Assembly: GCA_020852655.1 (NCBI GenBank)
Contig: JADZAI010000057.1
Span: forward strand, 1 to 64,000
Direction: 5' to 3'
Length of the DNA stretch: 64,000 bases
DNA from: Alphaproteobacteria bacterium
GTDB lineage: Bacteria > Pseudomonadota > Alphaproteobacteria > Micropepsales > Micropepsaceae
Notes under the pieces: model-generated
The model's database searches: none
What the model saw: the letters and a program-made list of their open reading frames with translations, nothing else
What the model was told of the DNA's origin: nothing
Shown here: piece after piece, positions 42,083 to 50,632 of the stretch
Layout of the letters: each line of letters begins with the position of its first letter
Numbering within the stretch: position 1 is the first letter of the stretch
Program-made: the position numbers and the translations under genes

Positions 42083-43174
42083 TCAGATACGCATGAGCGC
42101 CGCCGCCAGGCCGGGTATGGCCTGGCCGGCATTGTAGCGCGGCGTGCAGTGGATCAGCCCGCGGACGTCGTATCCCGACTCGGCAGCGAGCCGCTGGATA
42201 TAGGATTCGCCATGCGCGTAGCGCCGCGTCTCCTGGAGCATGAAATCGTCGGCGCCGGCGTTGCGCTCGGTCGTGAAGAGGAAAAGCCCGCCGGGGCGCA
42301 GGATCCGCCGCACCCCCTGGAAGACGCGTGTGAGGTCGCCGAGATAGACGAAGACGTCGGCGGCAACGACACGGCCGAAGCGCTGCGGCGTGGCGAAGGA
42401 CCACGCCTCGATATCGTTCACGGTGAGGGCGTCGTAGTGGCCGGCCGCCTCGGCCTGCGCGATCATCTGCGGGCTGAGATCGACGCCCGTCAGGGACGTG
42501 GCGAAGGGCCGGAAAGCGGGTGCCGCGAGGCCGGTGCCGCAACCGAGATCGAGGGTCGCCGTCTTGCGCAGCCGTCCGCCGCCGACCATCAGCGCGAGCT
42601 CCAGCAGGATTTCCGGCGCCCGGTAACCCAGCCTGCCGCGCATCCGCGCGTCGTAGTCCGTCGAGAACTGGTCGAAGAGATGCCGCACGAAGCCCGCATC
42701 GGCGCGCTTCGCCTCGTCCATGGCGGCCAGGCGTGCGGCGACGCCGCGTCCGTCCTTGCCGCCGGCGACGGCGCGTTCGAGATGCGTCTGCGCCTTCTCC
42801 ACCTCGCCCGCATCGGCCCACGCCTCGGCCAGCGCGAGTTCCGCCCCGGGATGCACAGGCTCCAGGCGCAAGGCGCGGTGCAGTTCGCCGATGCCTGTGG
42901 GCAAGGCGCCATGCGCGATCAGGGCGCGGCCGAACGCGACCGCGGCATCGGCCCATTGCGGCGCGAGCTGGGTCAGCTCGCGTGCGGCCGCGACCGCGTC
43001 GGTCTGCCGTGCCTCGGCCAGCAGCGCGTCAACAAGCGTCAGCCGCGCCAGGAGGCCGCCGCGACCGGCCTCGATGAGCGAGGACAGTCGTGCGGCGGCT
43101 TCTCCGGCGCGGCCGGCCTGGACGAGCTGGCGCGCTTCGTCGACCGGATCGGCAGGCCAGTCATTGAGGCTCAT
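42083..43174 (-). CDS. TPR-containing class I SAM-dependent methyltransferase
   Basis: A 363-residue fusion. The N-terminal half (about 10-140) is Ala/Leu/Glu-rich with three or so TPR-like repeats (Ala-Glu-Ala-Trp-Ala-Asp-Ala-Gly-Glu-Val-Glu-Lys-Ala). The C-terminal half is a class I methyltransferase with Asp-Leu-Gly-Cys-Gly-Thr-Gly-Leu (motif I) and Gly-Val-Asp-Leu-Ser-Pro-Gln-Met. Such TPR-methyltransferases are widespread and their targets are unknown. The start at ATG 43174 is chosen because MSLNDWPADP is the beginning of the TPR domain; a longer upstream frame overlaps the neighbour. The MaoC-type hydratase gene lies 28 bases upstream on the same strand, so co-transcription is possible. 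Confidence 0.88.
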   Translation of the reverse strand: MSLNDWPADPVDEARQLVQAGRAGEAAARLSSLIEAGRGGLLARLTLVDALLAEARQTDAVAAARELTQLAPQWADAAVAFGRALIAHGALPTGIGELHRALRLEPVHPGAELALAEAWADAGEVEKAQTHLERAVAGGKDGRGVAARLAAMDEAKRADAGFVRHLFDQFSTDYDARMRGRLGYRAPEILLELALMVGGGRLRKTATLDLGCGTGLAAPAFRPFATSLTGVDLSPQMIAQAEAAGHYDALTVNDIEAWSFATPQRFGRVVAADVFVYLGDLTRVFQGVRRILRPGGLFLFTTERNAGADDFMLQETRRYAHGESYIQRLAAESGYDVRGLIHCTPRYNAGQAIPGLAAALMRI

Positions 43175-43202
43175 GGAGCGCCGCGACCGTACTGCACGCC
43201 GG

Positions 43203-44072
43203 CTAGGCCGCCAGCGTGCACTTGCCGTTGTTGATCGCCACGACGTCGCGTTCCTTGAGCCGGGCGCGGAACGAGATGACGTTGCCGTCCTTCCACACGT
43301 CGAGCAGCACCGTCTCGCCGGGGAAGACGGGCGAGGAGAAGCGCACGTCATAGCCGGTGATCTTCGCAGCGTCGTAGTTCAGCACATTGGTGATGATCGC
43401 GCGGCAGGTCGTGCCGTAGGTGCAGAGGCCATGGATGATCGGCGCTGGGAAGCCGGCGGCCTTGGCGATCTTCGGGTCGCGGTGCAGCGGGTTGCGGTCG
43501 CCGGAGAGCGCATAGACGAAGGCCTGGTCCTTCAGGATCGAGGCCTCGAACGTCTCGTCGGGCTTGCGCTCGGGGATCGGGTGCGGCTCGGGCGCGCCCG
43601 CCGACGGGCCGCCGAAGCCGCCGTCGCCGCGCGCGAAGGTAGAGCTGACGAGCGTCACCAGGGGCTCGTTCGTTCCCTTCAGGCGGATCTTCTTTTCCGA
43701 GACGATGACCGCGCCCTTGCCGGCGCCCTTGTCGAAGGCGCCGATGATGCGCTCGTCCGAGATGATGGTGCCCGAGGTCGGCAGCGGCCGGTGCAGCGTG
43801 ACGCGCTGCTCGCCATGGACGACCATGAGATAGTTGATGCCGCTGCCCTGCATCGCGCCGCCGCCCCATTGCAGCACGGTCGCCATCGTCGGCACTGTCT
43901 TGAGGTATTTCGGATCGTTCACGCCCTCGTAGACGAAGCGGAGCTCGTCCTCGTTGAAGGGATCGCGCCCGAAGCCGATGCCGAGCGCATAGAGCATGGT
44001 CTCCTTGTCGGTGTACGAGTTCTCGGTGCCCTCGCTCTTCAGCGACATGATGTGTTCGTAGTTGATCGCCAT
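43203..44072 (-). CDS. MaoC family R-specific enoyl-CoA hydratase (hydratase 2)
   Basis: A 289-residue double-hotdog hydratase. The hydratase-2 motif appears as Tyr-Ala-Leu-Ser-Gly-Asp-Arg-Asn-Pro-Leu-His-Arg-Asp (about 185-197), with the catalytic Asp/His pair. The N-terminal domain starts with Tyr-Ala-Leu-Gly-Ile-Gly-Phe-Gly, as in peroxisomal MFE-2 hydratases. It hydrates trans-2-enoyl-CoA to the (R)-3-hydroxy product, possibly in fatty-acid or branched/aromatic acyl breakdown. The length fits the two-domain 2-enoyl-CoA hydratase 2 type. It starts at 44072; a 178-base gap to the divergent GST gene holds its promoter. Confidence 0.92.
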   Translation of the reverse strand: MAINYEHIMSLKSEGTENSYTDKETMLYALGIGFGRDPFNEDELRFVYEGVNDPKYLKTVPTMATVLQWGGGAMQGSGINYLMVVHGEQRVTLHRPLPTSGTIISDERIIGAFDKGAGKGAVIVSEKKIRLKGTNEPLVTLVSSTFARGDGGFGGPSAGAPEPHPIPERKPDETFEASILKDQAFVYALSGDRNPLHRDPKIAKAAGFPAPIIHGLCTYGTTCRAIITNVLNYDAAKITGYDVRFSSPVFPGETVLLDVWKDGNVISFRARLKERDVVAINNGKCTLAA

Positions 44073-44250
44073 TTGGTCCTCCCTTGTGTCTCCTGCCTGA
44101 GGATTGTCGCGAGGCGGGCCGCGCGAGGCAAGGGGCGGCCCGTGCCGGCACGTCAAGCGGCGGGGGTGAAGGGTCAGTGAAGTGGCGCTCAACAGGCATT
44201 TGGCCTAGGTGCGGCGCCGGAGCGGTTGCACGGCCGATGCAGGAGGAGTG

Positions 44251-44883
44251 ATGCCCGGGTACAAGCTGTTCGCCGCCAAGGGCGGCGGGTCGATGATCGT
44301 CGAGGCGGCCTTCACGCTGGCCGGCGTTCCGCTCGAGGTCGAGTATTTGTCATGGACGACGCTCGGCCTGGAACATGACGATCTCAAGGTCGTCAACCCG
44401 CTGATGCAGGTGCCGACCCTCGTCTGCCCCGACGGCCGTATCATGACCGAAAGCGCGGCGATCCTGATGCATCTCGCCGACCTGAAGCCGGAGAGCAGGC
44501 TGTTCCCGGCGCCCGACCATCCGCGCCGGCGCGACTTCCTGCGCTTCCTGATGCTGATCAACACGGCGATCTACCCGACCTTCACCTTCGGCGATGCGCC
44601 GCAGAAATGGCTCAAGGGCGACGAGAGCGCCGGGAAGGTGCTGCGCGAGACGACCGACGACCATCGCAAGTCGCTGTGGCGCTATGCCGAAAGCTGGGCC
44701 GGCGAGCCCTGGTTTCTCGATGACACCTTCTCGGCGATCGACCTCTATCTCTGGCCGATGACGTGGTGGCGGCCGGGGCGCGACTGGTTCAGGACGGAGG
44801 CGCCGAAAATCCACGCCATCGGCCTCAAGGTCGAGGCGCTGCCGGCGCTGAAGGCGGTTAAGGAGCGCCAGAGCGAGACCTGA
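44251..44883 (+). CDS. Glutathione S-transferase family protein
   Basis: A 210-residue GST. The N-terminal thioredoxin-like domain (about 1-80) has Met-Gln-Val-Pro-Thr-Leu-Val and Thr-Glu-Ser-Ala-Ala-Ile-Leu, the glutathione-contacting cis-Pro and Glu-Ser. The helical C-terminal domain includes Phe-Ser-Ala-Ile-Asp-Leu-Tyr-Leu-Trp. The usual N-terminal catalytic Tyr/Ser/Cys is not obvious (Ala-Lys-Gly-Gly-Gly-Ser). The start at 44251 is set by AGGAGGAGTG. It is followed 68 bases later by a dienoyl-CoA isomerase-like gene. Confidence 0.88.
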   Translation: MPGYKLFAAKGGGSMIVEAAFTLAGVPLEVEYLSWTTLGLEHDDLKVVNPLMQVPTLVCPDGRIMTESAAILMHLADLKPESRLFPAPDHPRRRDFLRFLMLINTAIYPTFTFGDAPQKWLKGDESAGKVLRETTDDHRKSLWRYAESWAGEPWFLDDTFSAIDLYLWPMTWWRPGRDWFRTEAPKIHAIGLKVEALPALKAVKERQSET

Positions 44884-44951
44884 AGGCGGGCCTTGGGCGG
44901 CAGCGCGCCCGCGTGCTAAGCCCCGGGCAAATCATCGCCCAGGGGAGGCCC

Positions 44952-45827
44952 ATGTCCGCAGCCGCCAAGTCCGAAGGCTACTCGACCACCTGTTTCGAGG
45001 TCGCGTTCGAGGGCCATGTCGCGCATGTGAAGTTCAACCGCCCGCACGCGATGAATGCGATGATCCCCGAATTCTGGCGCGAATTCCCTGAAGTCATCCG
45101 CGACATCGACGACAACGCGCGGGCGCGCGCCATCGTCATCTCTTCGACGGGCAAGCATTTCTGCGCCGGCATGGACCTCACCGTATTCTCCGGCGGCACG
45201 TCCGGCGCCGCGCAGAAGCAGGAGCGCGGCCGGTCGGCGGCGGCGATGCATCGCCAGGTGCGCGAGATCCAGAAGACCTTCAACATCCTCGAAGAAATCC
45301 GCATCCCAGTGATCGCCGCGATCCAGGGCGGCTGCGTCGGCGGCGGCGTCGATCTCTCCAGCGCCTGCGATATCCGCTATTGCAGCGCCGACGCGTTCTT
45401 CGTGGTGCAGGAGATCAATATCGGCATGACTGCCGACGTCGGCACCTTCCCGCGCCTCTGCCAGCTCATTCCGCAGGGCTGGGTGCGCGAGCTTTCCTAT
45501 ACCGGCCGCCGCCTTCCCGCCGCGAAGGCCAAAGAGATCGGCCTCGTCAACGAGGTTCTGCCCGATCACGAGGCGCTGGTGGCGCATGCCATGGCGACGG
45601 CGAAGGAGATCGCGCTGAAGTCGCCGCTCGCGGTCTACGGCTCGAAGGTGATGATCAACCACGCCCGCGACCACTCGATCGCCGACGGGCTCGACTACAT
45701 CGCGCTGTGGCAGGCCGGCATGTACAATCCCGAGACCGACATGCGCGAGGCGATGGAAGCCCGCGCCCAGAAGCGCGATCCGAACTTCCAGGACCTGCTC
45801 CCCGCCCGCAAAGGCCTCGGCGGCTAG
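44952..45827 (+). CDS. Crotonase, delta3,5-delta2,4-dienoyl-CoA isomerase-like (ECH1 type)
   Basis: A 291-residue crotonase whose active-site region matches rat ECH1: Gly-Gly-Gly-Val-Asp-Leu-Ser-Ser-Ala-Cys-Asp-Ile-Arg-Tyr-Cys, Asp-Ala-Phe-Phe-x-Val-x-Glu and Thr-Ala-Asp-Val-Gly-Thr. These give the Asp/Glu/Asp trio known to matter for ECH1 (Asp176, Glu196, Asp204 in rat). It should isomerise 3,5-dienoyl-CoA to 2,4-dienoyl-CoA, feeding the DECR-like reductase (at 4991 here). The start at 44952 has GGGGAGGCCC. The acyltransferase-3 gene follows after 12 bases. Confidence 0.88.
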   Translation: MSAAAKSEGYSTTCFEVAFEGHVAHVKFNRPHAMNAMIPEFWREFPEVIRDIDDNARARAIVISSTGKHFCAGMDLTVFSGGTSGAAQKQERGRSAAAMHRQVREIQKTFNILEEIRIPVIAAIQGGCVGGGVDLSSACDIRYCSADAFFVVQEINIGMTADVGTFPRLCQLIPQGWVRELSYTGRRLPAAKAKEIGLVNEVLPDHEALVAHAMATAKEIALKSPLAVYGSKVMINHARDHSIADGLDYIALWQAGMYNPETDMREAMEARAQKRDPNFQDLLPARKGLGG

Positions 45828-45839
45828 CGGCACAGCTTC

Positions 45840-46961
45840 GTGGCGGGGGCGGAGCGGCGCGAGATTCGCGCCATCGACGGGCTGCGCGGCGTCGCAGCGC
45901 TGGGGATCGTGATCTATCACGGCCGATCCTCGCTCGCCTACGCGCCGGAGCTCGCCTTCGCCGCCGGCGCGTTCGAGAAATACTACCTGCTGCTGGATCT
46001 GTTCTTCGTCGTCTCGGGCTACGCGATCGCCTCGGGCTACGGCGGCATGTTCACGGCCCGCGTGACGGCCGCCGACTATGGGCGCTTTCTCTGGGGCCGG
46101 ATCCCGCGGCTCTACCCGCTCTATCTCTTCGTGCTGCTGCTGCTGGTCGCGCAGGAGTTCTTCTTCCTGTGGTCGCGCGCGAGCGGGTTGTGGGACCCCG
46201 GCTATATGCCGTTCGAGCGGCCCTTCGCGAATCCCGGCAATCTCGCGACCTCACTCGTGCTGCTCCAGGCCTGGGGCATCCACGACAAGCTCGTGTGGAA
46301 CGTGCCCGCCTGGTACGTCAGCGCGCTGATGGGGGCCTATCTCGCCTTCCCGTTCATAGCACGTGCGGCATCGGGCCTGCCCGCGCGCCTGCGCGGCGTC
46401 GTGCTGATCGGGCTCGCCGGCACGGCGACCCTGGCGCTGCACGCCGCCTATCAGATCAATGCCTTTCCGCCGCCCTTCGACCTCGCGCCGCTGCGGGCGG
46501 TGCTGGAATTCACGATCGGCTACGGCCTCGCGCAGCTCGCGCCGCTGCCGGCATGGCGCCGTCATCTCCAGGTGCCGCTGCTCGCGCTGGCGATGGCCAG
46601 CCTGCATCTGGGCTGGCGCGACGAGATGTCGGTGCTGCTGCTGATCGCGTTCTTCTGGTCGCTGCTCGACGATCGCGGTGTCGTTGCGGCGGTTCTCGGC
46701 AGCGCCCCGCTGGTCTGGCTGGGCGGCGCCTCCTACGGCATCTTCCTCGTGCACCAGCCGATGCTGAGCCTCTTCGACGGCCTTAACAACACGCCGCTTT
46801 CCAGGAGCCTGTGGCTGCTCTGGTCGGAATACTTCACCTGGAATCTGGCGCTGCGCCTCGTGCTGGTCGTGCTGGCTGGCTGGCTGGCCCAACGCCTGAT
46901 CGCCGATCCGGCCCGCCGTTGGCTGCAACGCCGCACGGCGACCGGCGCAAGGCGGGCATAG
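45840..46961 (+). CDS. Acyltransferase family 3 protein (OafA/YrhL-like)
   Basis: A 373-residue integral membrane O-acyltransferase with about ten transmembrane helices. It starts Arg-Glu-Ile-Arg-Ala-Ile-Asp-Gly-Leu-Arg-Gly-Val-Ala-Ala-Leu with a following His in Ile-Tyr-His-Gly-Arg, and has Phe-Phe-Val-Val-Ser-Gly-Tyr and Arg-Ile-Pro-Arg-Leu-Tyr-Pro-Leu, the diagnostic AT3 motifs. Members acylate polysaccharide, peptidoglycan or lipid. The start is GTG at 45840, 12 bases after the isomerase stop, so it is probably in the same transcript although the functions do not obviously match. Confidence 0.92.
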   Translation: MAGAERREIRAIDGLRGVAALGIVIYHGRSSLAYAPELAFAAGAFEKYYLLLDLFFVVSGYAIASGYGGMFTARVTAADYGRFLWGRIPRLYPLYLFVLLLLVAQEFFFLWSRASGLWDPGYMPFERPFANPGNLATSLVLLQAWGIHDKLVWNVPAWYVSALMGAYLAFPFIARAASGLPARLRGVVLIGLAGTATLALHAAYQINAFPPPFDLAPLRAVLEFTIGYGLAQLAPLPAWRRHLQVPLLALAMASLHLGWRDEMSVLLLIAFFWSLLDDRGVVAAVLGSAPLVWLGGASYGIFLVHQPMLSLFDGLNNTPLSRSLWLLWSEYFTWNLALRLVLVVLAGWLAQRLIADPARRWLQRRTATGARRA

Positions 46962-46974
46962 CTGCGCGGATGTT

Positions 46975-48777
46975 TCAGGCCGCGGCCTGGAGCGTCGCCG
47001 GCAGGCCTTGCCGCTCCAGCGTTTCCTTCACCGCGCGATAGCCCGCGGCGACCGCGCTGTCGAACTTCTTCCAGTGCGTCAGGCCGATTCCCGGCAGGTC
47101 CGGATCGATGACGAGATCGGCCTGGGCGCGCGCCATGCGGCGATGATACTCGTTGCCGACGGTGCCGGCCCGCATCAGGATCGAGGTGAGGCCGGGCGCG
47201 CCCCGTCGCATCCGCCGGATGGACGAAAGCCAGCTCTCGTCGCCGTAATTCTCGTCGGAAACGCGCAGGCCCGCATCGCCCACCACGTCGATCGCGACGA
47301 TCGGCCCGCGCGCCTCCGCCGCCATCACGTCGACCGGCAGATTGTTCATGATGCCGCCGTCGACATGCAGGTGCCCGTCGATCACGACCGGCGGCAGCAG
47401 GCCGGGAATGGAGACGCTCGCCTTCAGGGCGCGCCAGACCGGCCCGCTGCGCTGGACCTTGGCATGGCCGTCGGTCAGGTCCGAGGTCATCGCGAAGAAG
47501 GGCAGCGCCATGTCTTCGATGCAGATCTCGCCGAAATGCGATTTGAGCTGCGTCTGCACCCGTCCGCCGCGCAGCAGCGCGATCAGCGGCAGGGTGTAGT
47601 CGCGCAGCGGACGGGCCTTGACGAAGACGCCGTGCATCCGCTCCAGCAGCTCGCGGTCGTCCCACTCCATCGCGACGCCGGCGGCGATGACGGCGCCCAT
47701 GGAGGAGCCGCCGACCATGTCGAAGGTAACGCCTGCCTCCCGCAGCGCGCGCACCGCGCCGATATGGGCAAAGCCGCGCGCACCCCCGCCGGCCAGCACG
47801 AGCCCCACCGCCCGTCCAGTCATCAGGCGGGCCAGGCGTGCGACGTCGGCATGGCGTGCGAGGCGGATATTATGCCGGTCTTCCGAGGCATTGCGCATGG
47901 CGCCGTTTTCGTTCGCCGCGCCGTGCAGCACGACGAGTTCGTAGCGCCGGCCCGCCGCGGCCACCTGTTCGAAGGCCCGGCCGTGGGCGGCTGCGCCTGC
48001 ACGGGTCAGCAGCATCACCCGGTCGGCCTGCCGGATGCAGTGCTGGCTCCAGGCCGAGCCGGCTTCGTCGCCGACATAGATCACGAGATCGTTGCGCGTC
48101 TCGGCGTGATACTGGTTCTCCGTCGGCTCTTCGCGATGCCGCTGGTCGAAGACGGCGACCGCCAGGCCCATGCGGCCCAGTGTCTCGCGGAGCGTCGCCC
48201 CGAAGGCGATGGCGTCGATGCCCGGATCGAGCGGCACGAGGGCAAACGTCTTCGGCCGCATCAGCGAGGCGGCGCGCGCCGTCGTGGCGCGCAGCCGCTT
48301 GATGATCAGCCGCGTCAGATTGGTCATCACGCGCGGCTCGCGCGCCGTCACGCGCAGAAACGATGCCTTCGATAGTCGCAGCAATTCGGTGTCGCGGGCC
48401 GCCGTCAGGATGGCGCTGTGCGCGTCGCCCGCGAGCAGCGACATTTCCCCGACCGTTTCGCCGGCCGGCACATGGGCGACGACATGCAGGGCGCCCTTGT
48501 CGTCCGCGACGCTCACCCGCAGGCGGCCGCTGAGCACGAGGAACACCGCCTGGTCGTTTTCGCCGTCGCGATCGAGCTGCATGCCGCCCGGCAGGCCGAA
48601 CCAGGTCGCCTCGCCGATCAGGCGCTGGAGACATGGCTCGTCGCACTCGCCGAACAGGTCGAAGCCCCGCACGCGCTCGAACAGAGCGGCGGTGTCCATC
48701 CCCTCGGTGGTCGAGAACACCCGGCCGATCTGCGAGAAGGCCTGCACGACCGTGCTGGCGGCGCTGGCGATCACCAT
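46975..48777 (-). CDS. Cyclic-nucleotide-binding domain + patatin-like phospholipase (NTE/RssA-like)
   Basis: A 600-residue protein. The N-terminal cNMP-binding fold spans about 15-150 (Phe-Leu-Val-Leu-Ser-Gly-Arg-Leu, Gly-Glu-Met-Ser-Leu-Leu-Ala-Gly). A linker (about 170-320) leads to the patatin domain with Gly-Gly-Gly-Ala-Arg-Gly-Phe-Ala-His, Gly-Gly-Ser-Ser-Met-Gly and the catalytic Asp in Val-Asp-Gly-Gly. This is the bacterial relative of neuropathy target esterase, a lysophospholipase. The start is ambiguous (ATG at 48786 or 48777, TTG at 48801). It overlaps the SDR gene by 7 bases at 48777, giving a unit with aldo/keto reductase and SDR. Confidence 0.9.
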   Translation of the reverse strand: MVIASAASTVVQAFSQIGRVFSTTEGMDTAALFERVRGFDLFGECDEPCLQRLIGEATWFGLPGGMQLDRDGENDQAVFLVLSGRLRVSVADDKGALHVVAHVPAGETVGEMSLLAGDAHSAILTAARDTELLRLSKASFLRVTAREPRVMTNLTRLIIKRLRATTARAASLMRPKTFALVPLDPGIDAIAFGATLRETLGRMGLAVAVFDQRHREEPTENQYHAETRNDLVIYVGDEAGSAWSQHCIRQADRVMLLTRAGAAAHGRAFEQVAAAGRRYELVVLHGAANENGAMRNASEDRHNIRLARHADVARLARLMTGRAVGLVLAGGGARGFAHIGAVRALREAGVTFDMVGGSSMGAVIAAGVAMEWDDRELLERMHGVFVKARPLRDYTLPLIALLRGGRVQTQLKSHFGEICIEDMALPFFAMTSDLTDGHAKVQRSGPVWRALKASVSIPGLLPPVVIDGHLHVDGGIMNNLPVDVMAAEARGPIVAIDVVGDAGLRVSDENYGDESWLSSIRRMRRGAPGLTSILMRAGTVGNEYHRRMARAQADLVIDPDLPGIGLTHWKKFDSAVAAGYRAVKETLERQGLPATLQAAA

Positions 48778-49571
48778 GCTGTCCATCCGCCGTCGATGCA
48801 AAACTCGGCGCCCGTCACGAAGCGCGCCGCGTCGCTCGCCAGGAAGACGATGGCGCCGGCGATCTCTTCCGGCTGGCCGACGCGGCCCAGCATGGTCTTC
48901 TCGGCCAGGCGCGCGGCGAATTGCGGCTTCGTCGCCTGGATCGAGCCGGACGGAAAGGGGCCGGGCAGCACCGCGTTCACGCGGATCGCTTCGGGCCCGT
49001 AATGCGCAGCCATGTGGCGCGTCAACTGCACGAGGCCGGCCTTGGCCGGCCCGTAGGCCGGTGGCGAGTTGAGGCCGCTTTCGCCGTAGATGCGGGGGTC
49101 GGGCGAGACCCGCGCATACATCGTGGCGATGTTGATGACGCTTGCGTGACCGGCGGCGGAGACGGCACGCTTCAGTCCCGGCTCCGCCGCGCGCATCGCC
49201 TCGAAGGCGGCGGTCACCGCGGATTTGTAGGCGATCGCAAAGGCTTCGGCCGTCTGGCTGTCGATGCGGCCCGGCTCTACCGTGACCGAGTTGTTCACAA
49301 GGATGTCGAGGCGTTCGACGCCTCCGAAAAACCCACGCACCGCCGCGAAATCCATCATGTCGAACGCGGCGATTTCGATGGAAAGGCCTTCGTCCGCCAG
49401 CGCCGATTGAAACGCTTCGAGGCGACTTTCGTTGCGGCCGTTCACGATGACCCGCGCGCCGTGCACGGCAAGCGCCCGAACCATGGCCGATCCCAGATGC
49501 CCTGCGCCTCCCGAGACGAACGCGGTGCGTCCGTCGAGTCTGAAGAGCGAGGCGGGATCGGATGTGCTCAT
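48771..49571 (-). CDS. SDR family oxidoreductase
   Basis: A 266-residue SDR: Ser-Gly-Gly-Ala-Gly-His-Leu-Gly (about 21-28), Asn-Asn-Ser-Val, catalytic Tyr-Gly-Pro-Ala-Lys, and C-terminal Gly-Ala-Glu-Phe-Cys-Ile-Asp-Gly-Gly-Trp-Thr. The Gly-Glu-Ser-Gly-Leu-Asn segment before the Tyr is an insertion found in gluconate-dehydrogenase-like SDRs; the substrate is not identified. The ATG at 49571 overlaps the TGA of the aldo/keto reductase (ATGA), and the stop overlaps the patatin start, so this is the middle of a three-gene unit. Confidence 0.9.
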   Translation of the reverse strand: MSTSDPASLFRLDGRTAFVSGGAGHLGSAMVRALAVHGARVIVNGRNESRLEAFQSALADEGLSIEIAAFDMMDFAAVRGFFGGVERLDILVNNSVTVEPGRIDSQTAEAFAIAYKSAVTAAFEAMRAAEPGLKRAVSAAGHASVINIATMYARVSPDPRIYGESGLNSPPAYGPAKAGLVQLTRHMAAHYGPEAIRVNAVLPGPFPSGSIQATKPQFAARLAEKTMLGRVGQPEEIAGAIVFLASDAARFVTGAEFCIDGGWTAW

Positions 49572-50515
49572 TCGCTCCGTCTTGGCCACAAGGCCGGGTT
49601 CACCAGCGCTTCGGGGAAGCGCGGCAGGCGCGGCTCGAGATCGGCGATCTCGATGCTGCTCAAGGGTTCGCTGTCGAACAGCGCGAGGTTACGGTCGAGC
49701 TGTTCTTCCGTCTCCATGCCGATGACGAGGCCGTGGATCCAGTCCTGGCCGCGGACATAGGCAAGGCAGAGATCGGCGATCGACATGCGCTGGAAAAGCT
49801 GTGCCAGCGTGTCGAGCATGTAGAGGGTGCCTTCGGCGTCGACACCGTGCACCTTCGGCCAGAAGGCGGAATCTTCCGCCGCCAGGATGCCCTGGAGATA
49901 GATGCTGCGGGCATGGATCAGCACGTCGCCGCGGGCCTTGGCGGCCGCGGGGACTCCGGCCTCGCGCCAGCGCTGATCGAGCAGGTTGAAGGGCAACTGG
50001 ATGTGCGAGACCGTCCGCATCGAAAGCGCGGTGAAGGCTTCGTCCGGCGTCTGCACCGACACGCCGAGCCGGCGGATGACGCCCGCCTTCTGGAGACGCA
50101 GCAGCCGCCGCCACACCGCGCCGCCATGCGACGACAGATGCGCCGCGCGATGCAGCAGCAGCGTATCGAGGTTCGCCCGCTTCAAATTCGCGAGGCTTGC
50201 ATTGACGCTCGCTTCGGCCGCGGCTTCGGCTTCGGCCGCCGTGGCGTTCGGCAGCAGGCCGTTCAGCGCGTCGAGCTTGGTGATCGTCGAGGGACCGTCC
50301 GACCCGTTGAACGCGGCGCCGATGCGCTCTTCGGCCTCGCCATAGCCGCGCGCCGTATCGAACGCACGTATGCCGCTGCGATGGGCGCGGCGCAGAAGAC
50401 GGATGGCGCGTTCGGTCGAAGGCAGGCCGGTCTGATTGGCAGCGCCGTAGGGCGCTCCGATCTGAACGGTACCAAGAACCAGTCGGGACACGTCGTTTCT
50501 CATGACCGCGAGCAT
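49568..50515 (-). CDS. Aldo/keto reductase
   Basis: A 315-residue NADPH-dependent TIM-barrel oxidoreductase. The catalytic tetrad is visible as Asp in Phe-Asp-Thr-Ala, Tyr in Gly-Tyr-Gly-Glu-Ala-Glu, Lys in Thr-Lys-Leu-Asp and His in Leu-Leu-Leu-His-Arg. The C-terminal part is shorter than in AKR11-type members. Start candidates are ATG at 50515 and 50503. It is the first of a three-gene unit with an SDR and a patatin. Two reductases before a lipase-like protein is an unusual combination; a joint substrate is not known. Confidence 0.9.
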   Translation of the reverse strand: MLAVMRNDVSRLVLGTVQIGAPYGAANQTGLPSTERAIRLLRRAHRSGIRAFDTARGYGEAEERIGAAFNGSDGPSTITKLDALNGLLPNATAAEAEAAAEASVNASLANLKRANLDTLLLHRAAHLSSHGGAVWRRLLRLQKAGVIRRLGVSVQTPDEAFTALSMRTVSHIQLPFNLLDQRWREAGVPAAAKARGDVLIHARSIYLQGILAAEDSAFWPKVHGVDAEGTLYMLDTLAQLFQRMSIADLCLAYVRGQDWIHGLVIGMETEEQLDRNLALFDSEPLSSIEIADLEPRLPRFPEALVNPALWPRRSE

Positions 50516-50632
50516 ACGGGCGTCCGTTTGCAGCGCCGTTAATTGGGCCGCAGAAAAAGGGTTTAATAAGGCTGAAGCGCGACCGCTGCCCGACTCAATC
50601 TGTTCATGACTCGCCGCGGTTTTGCGCGGAAT

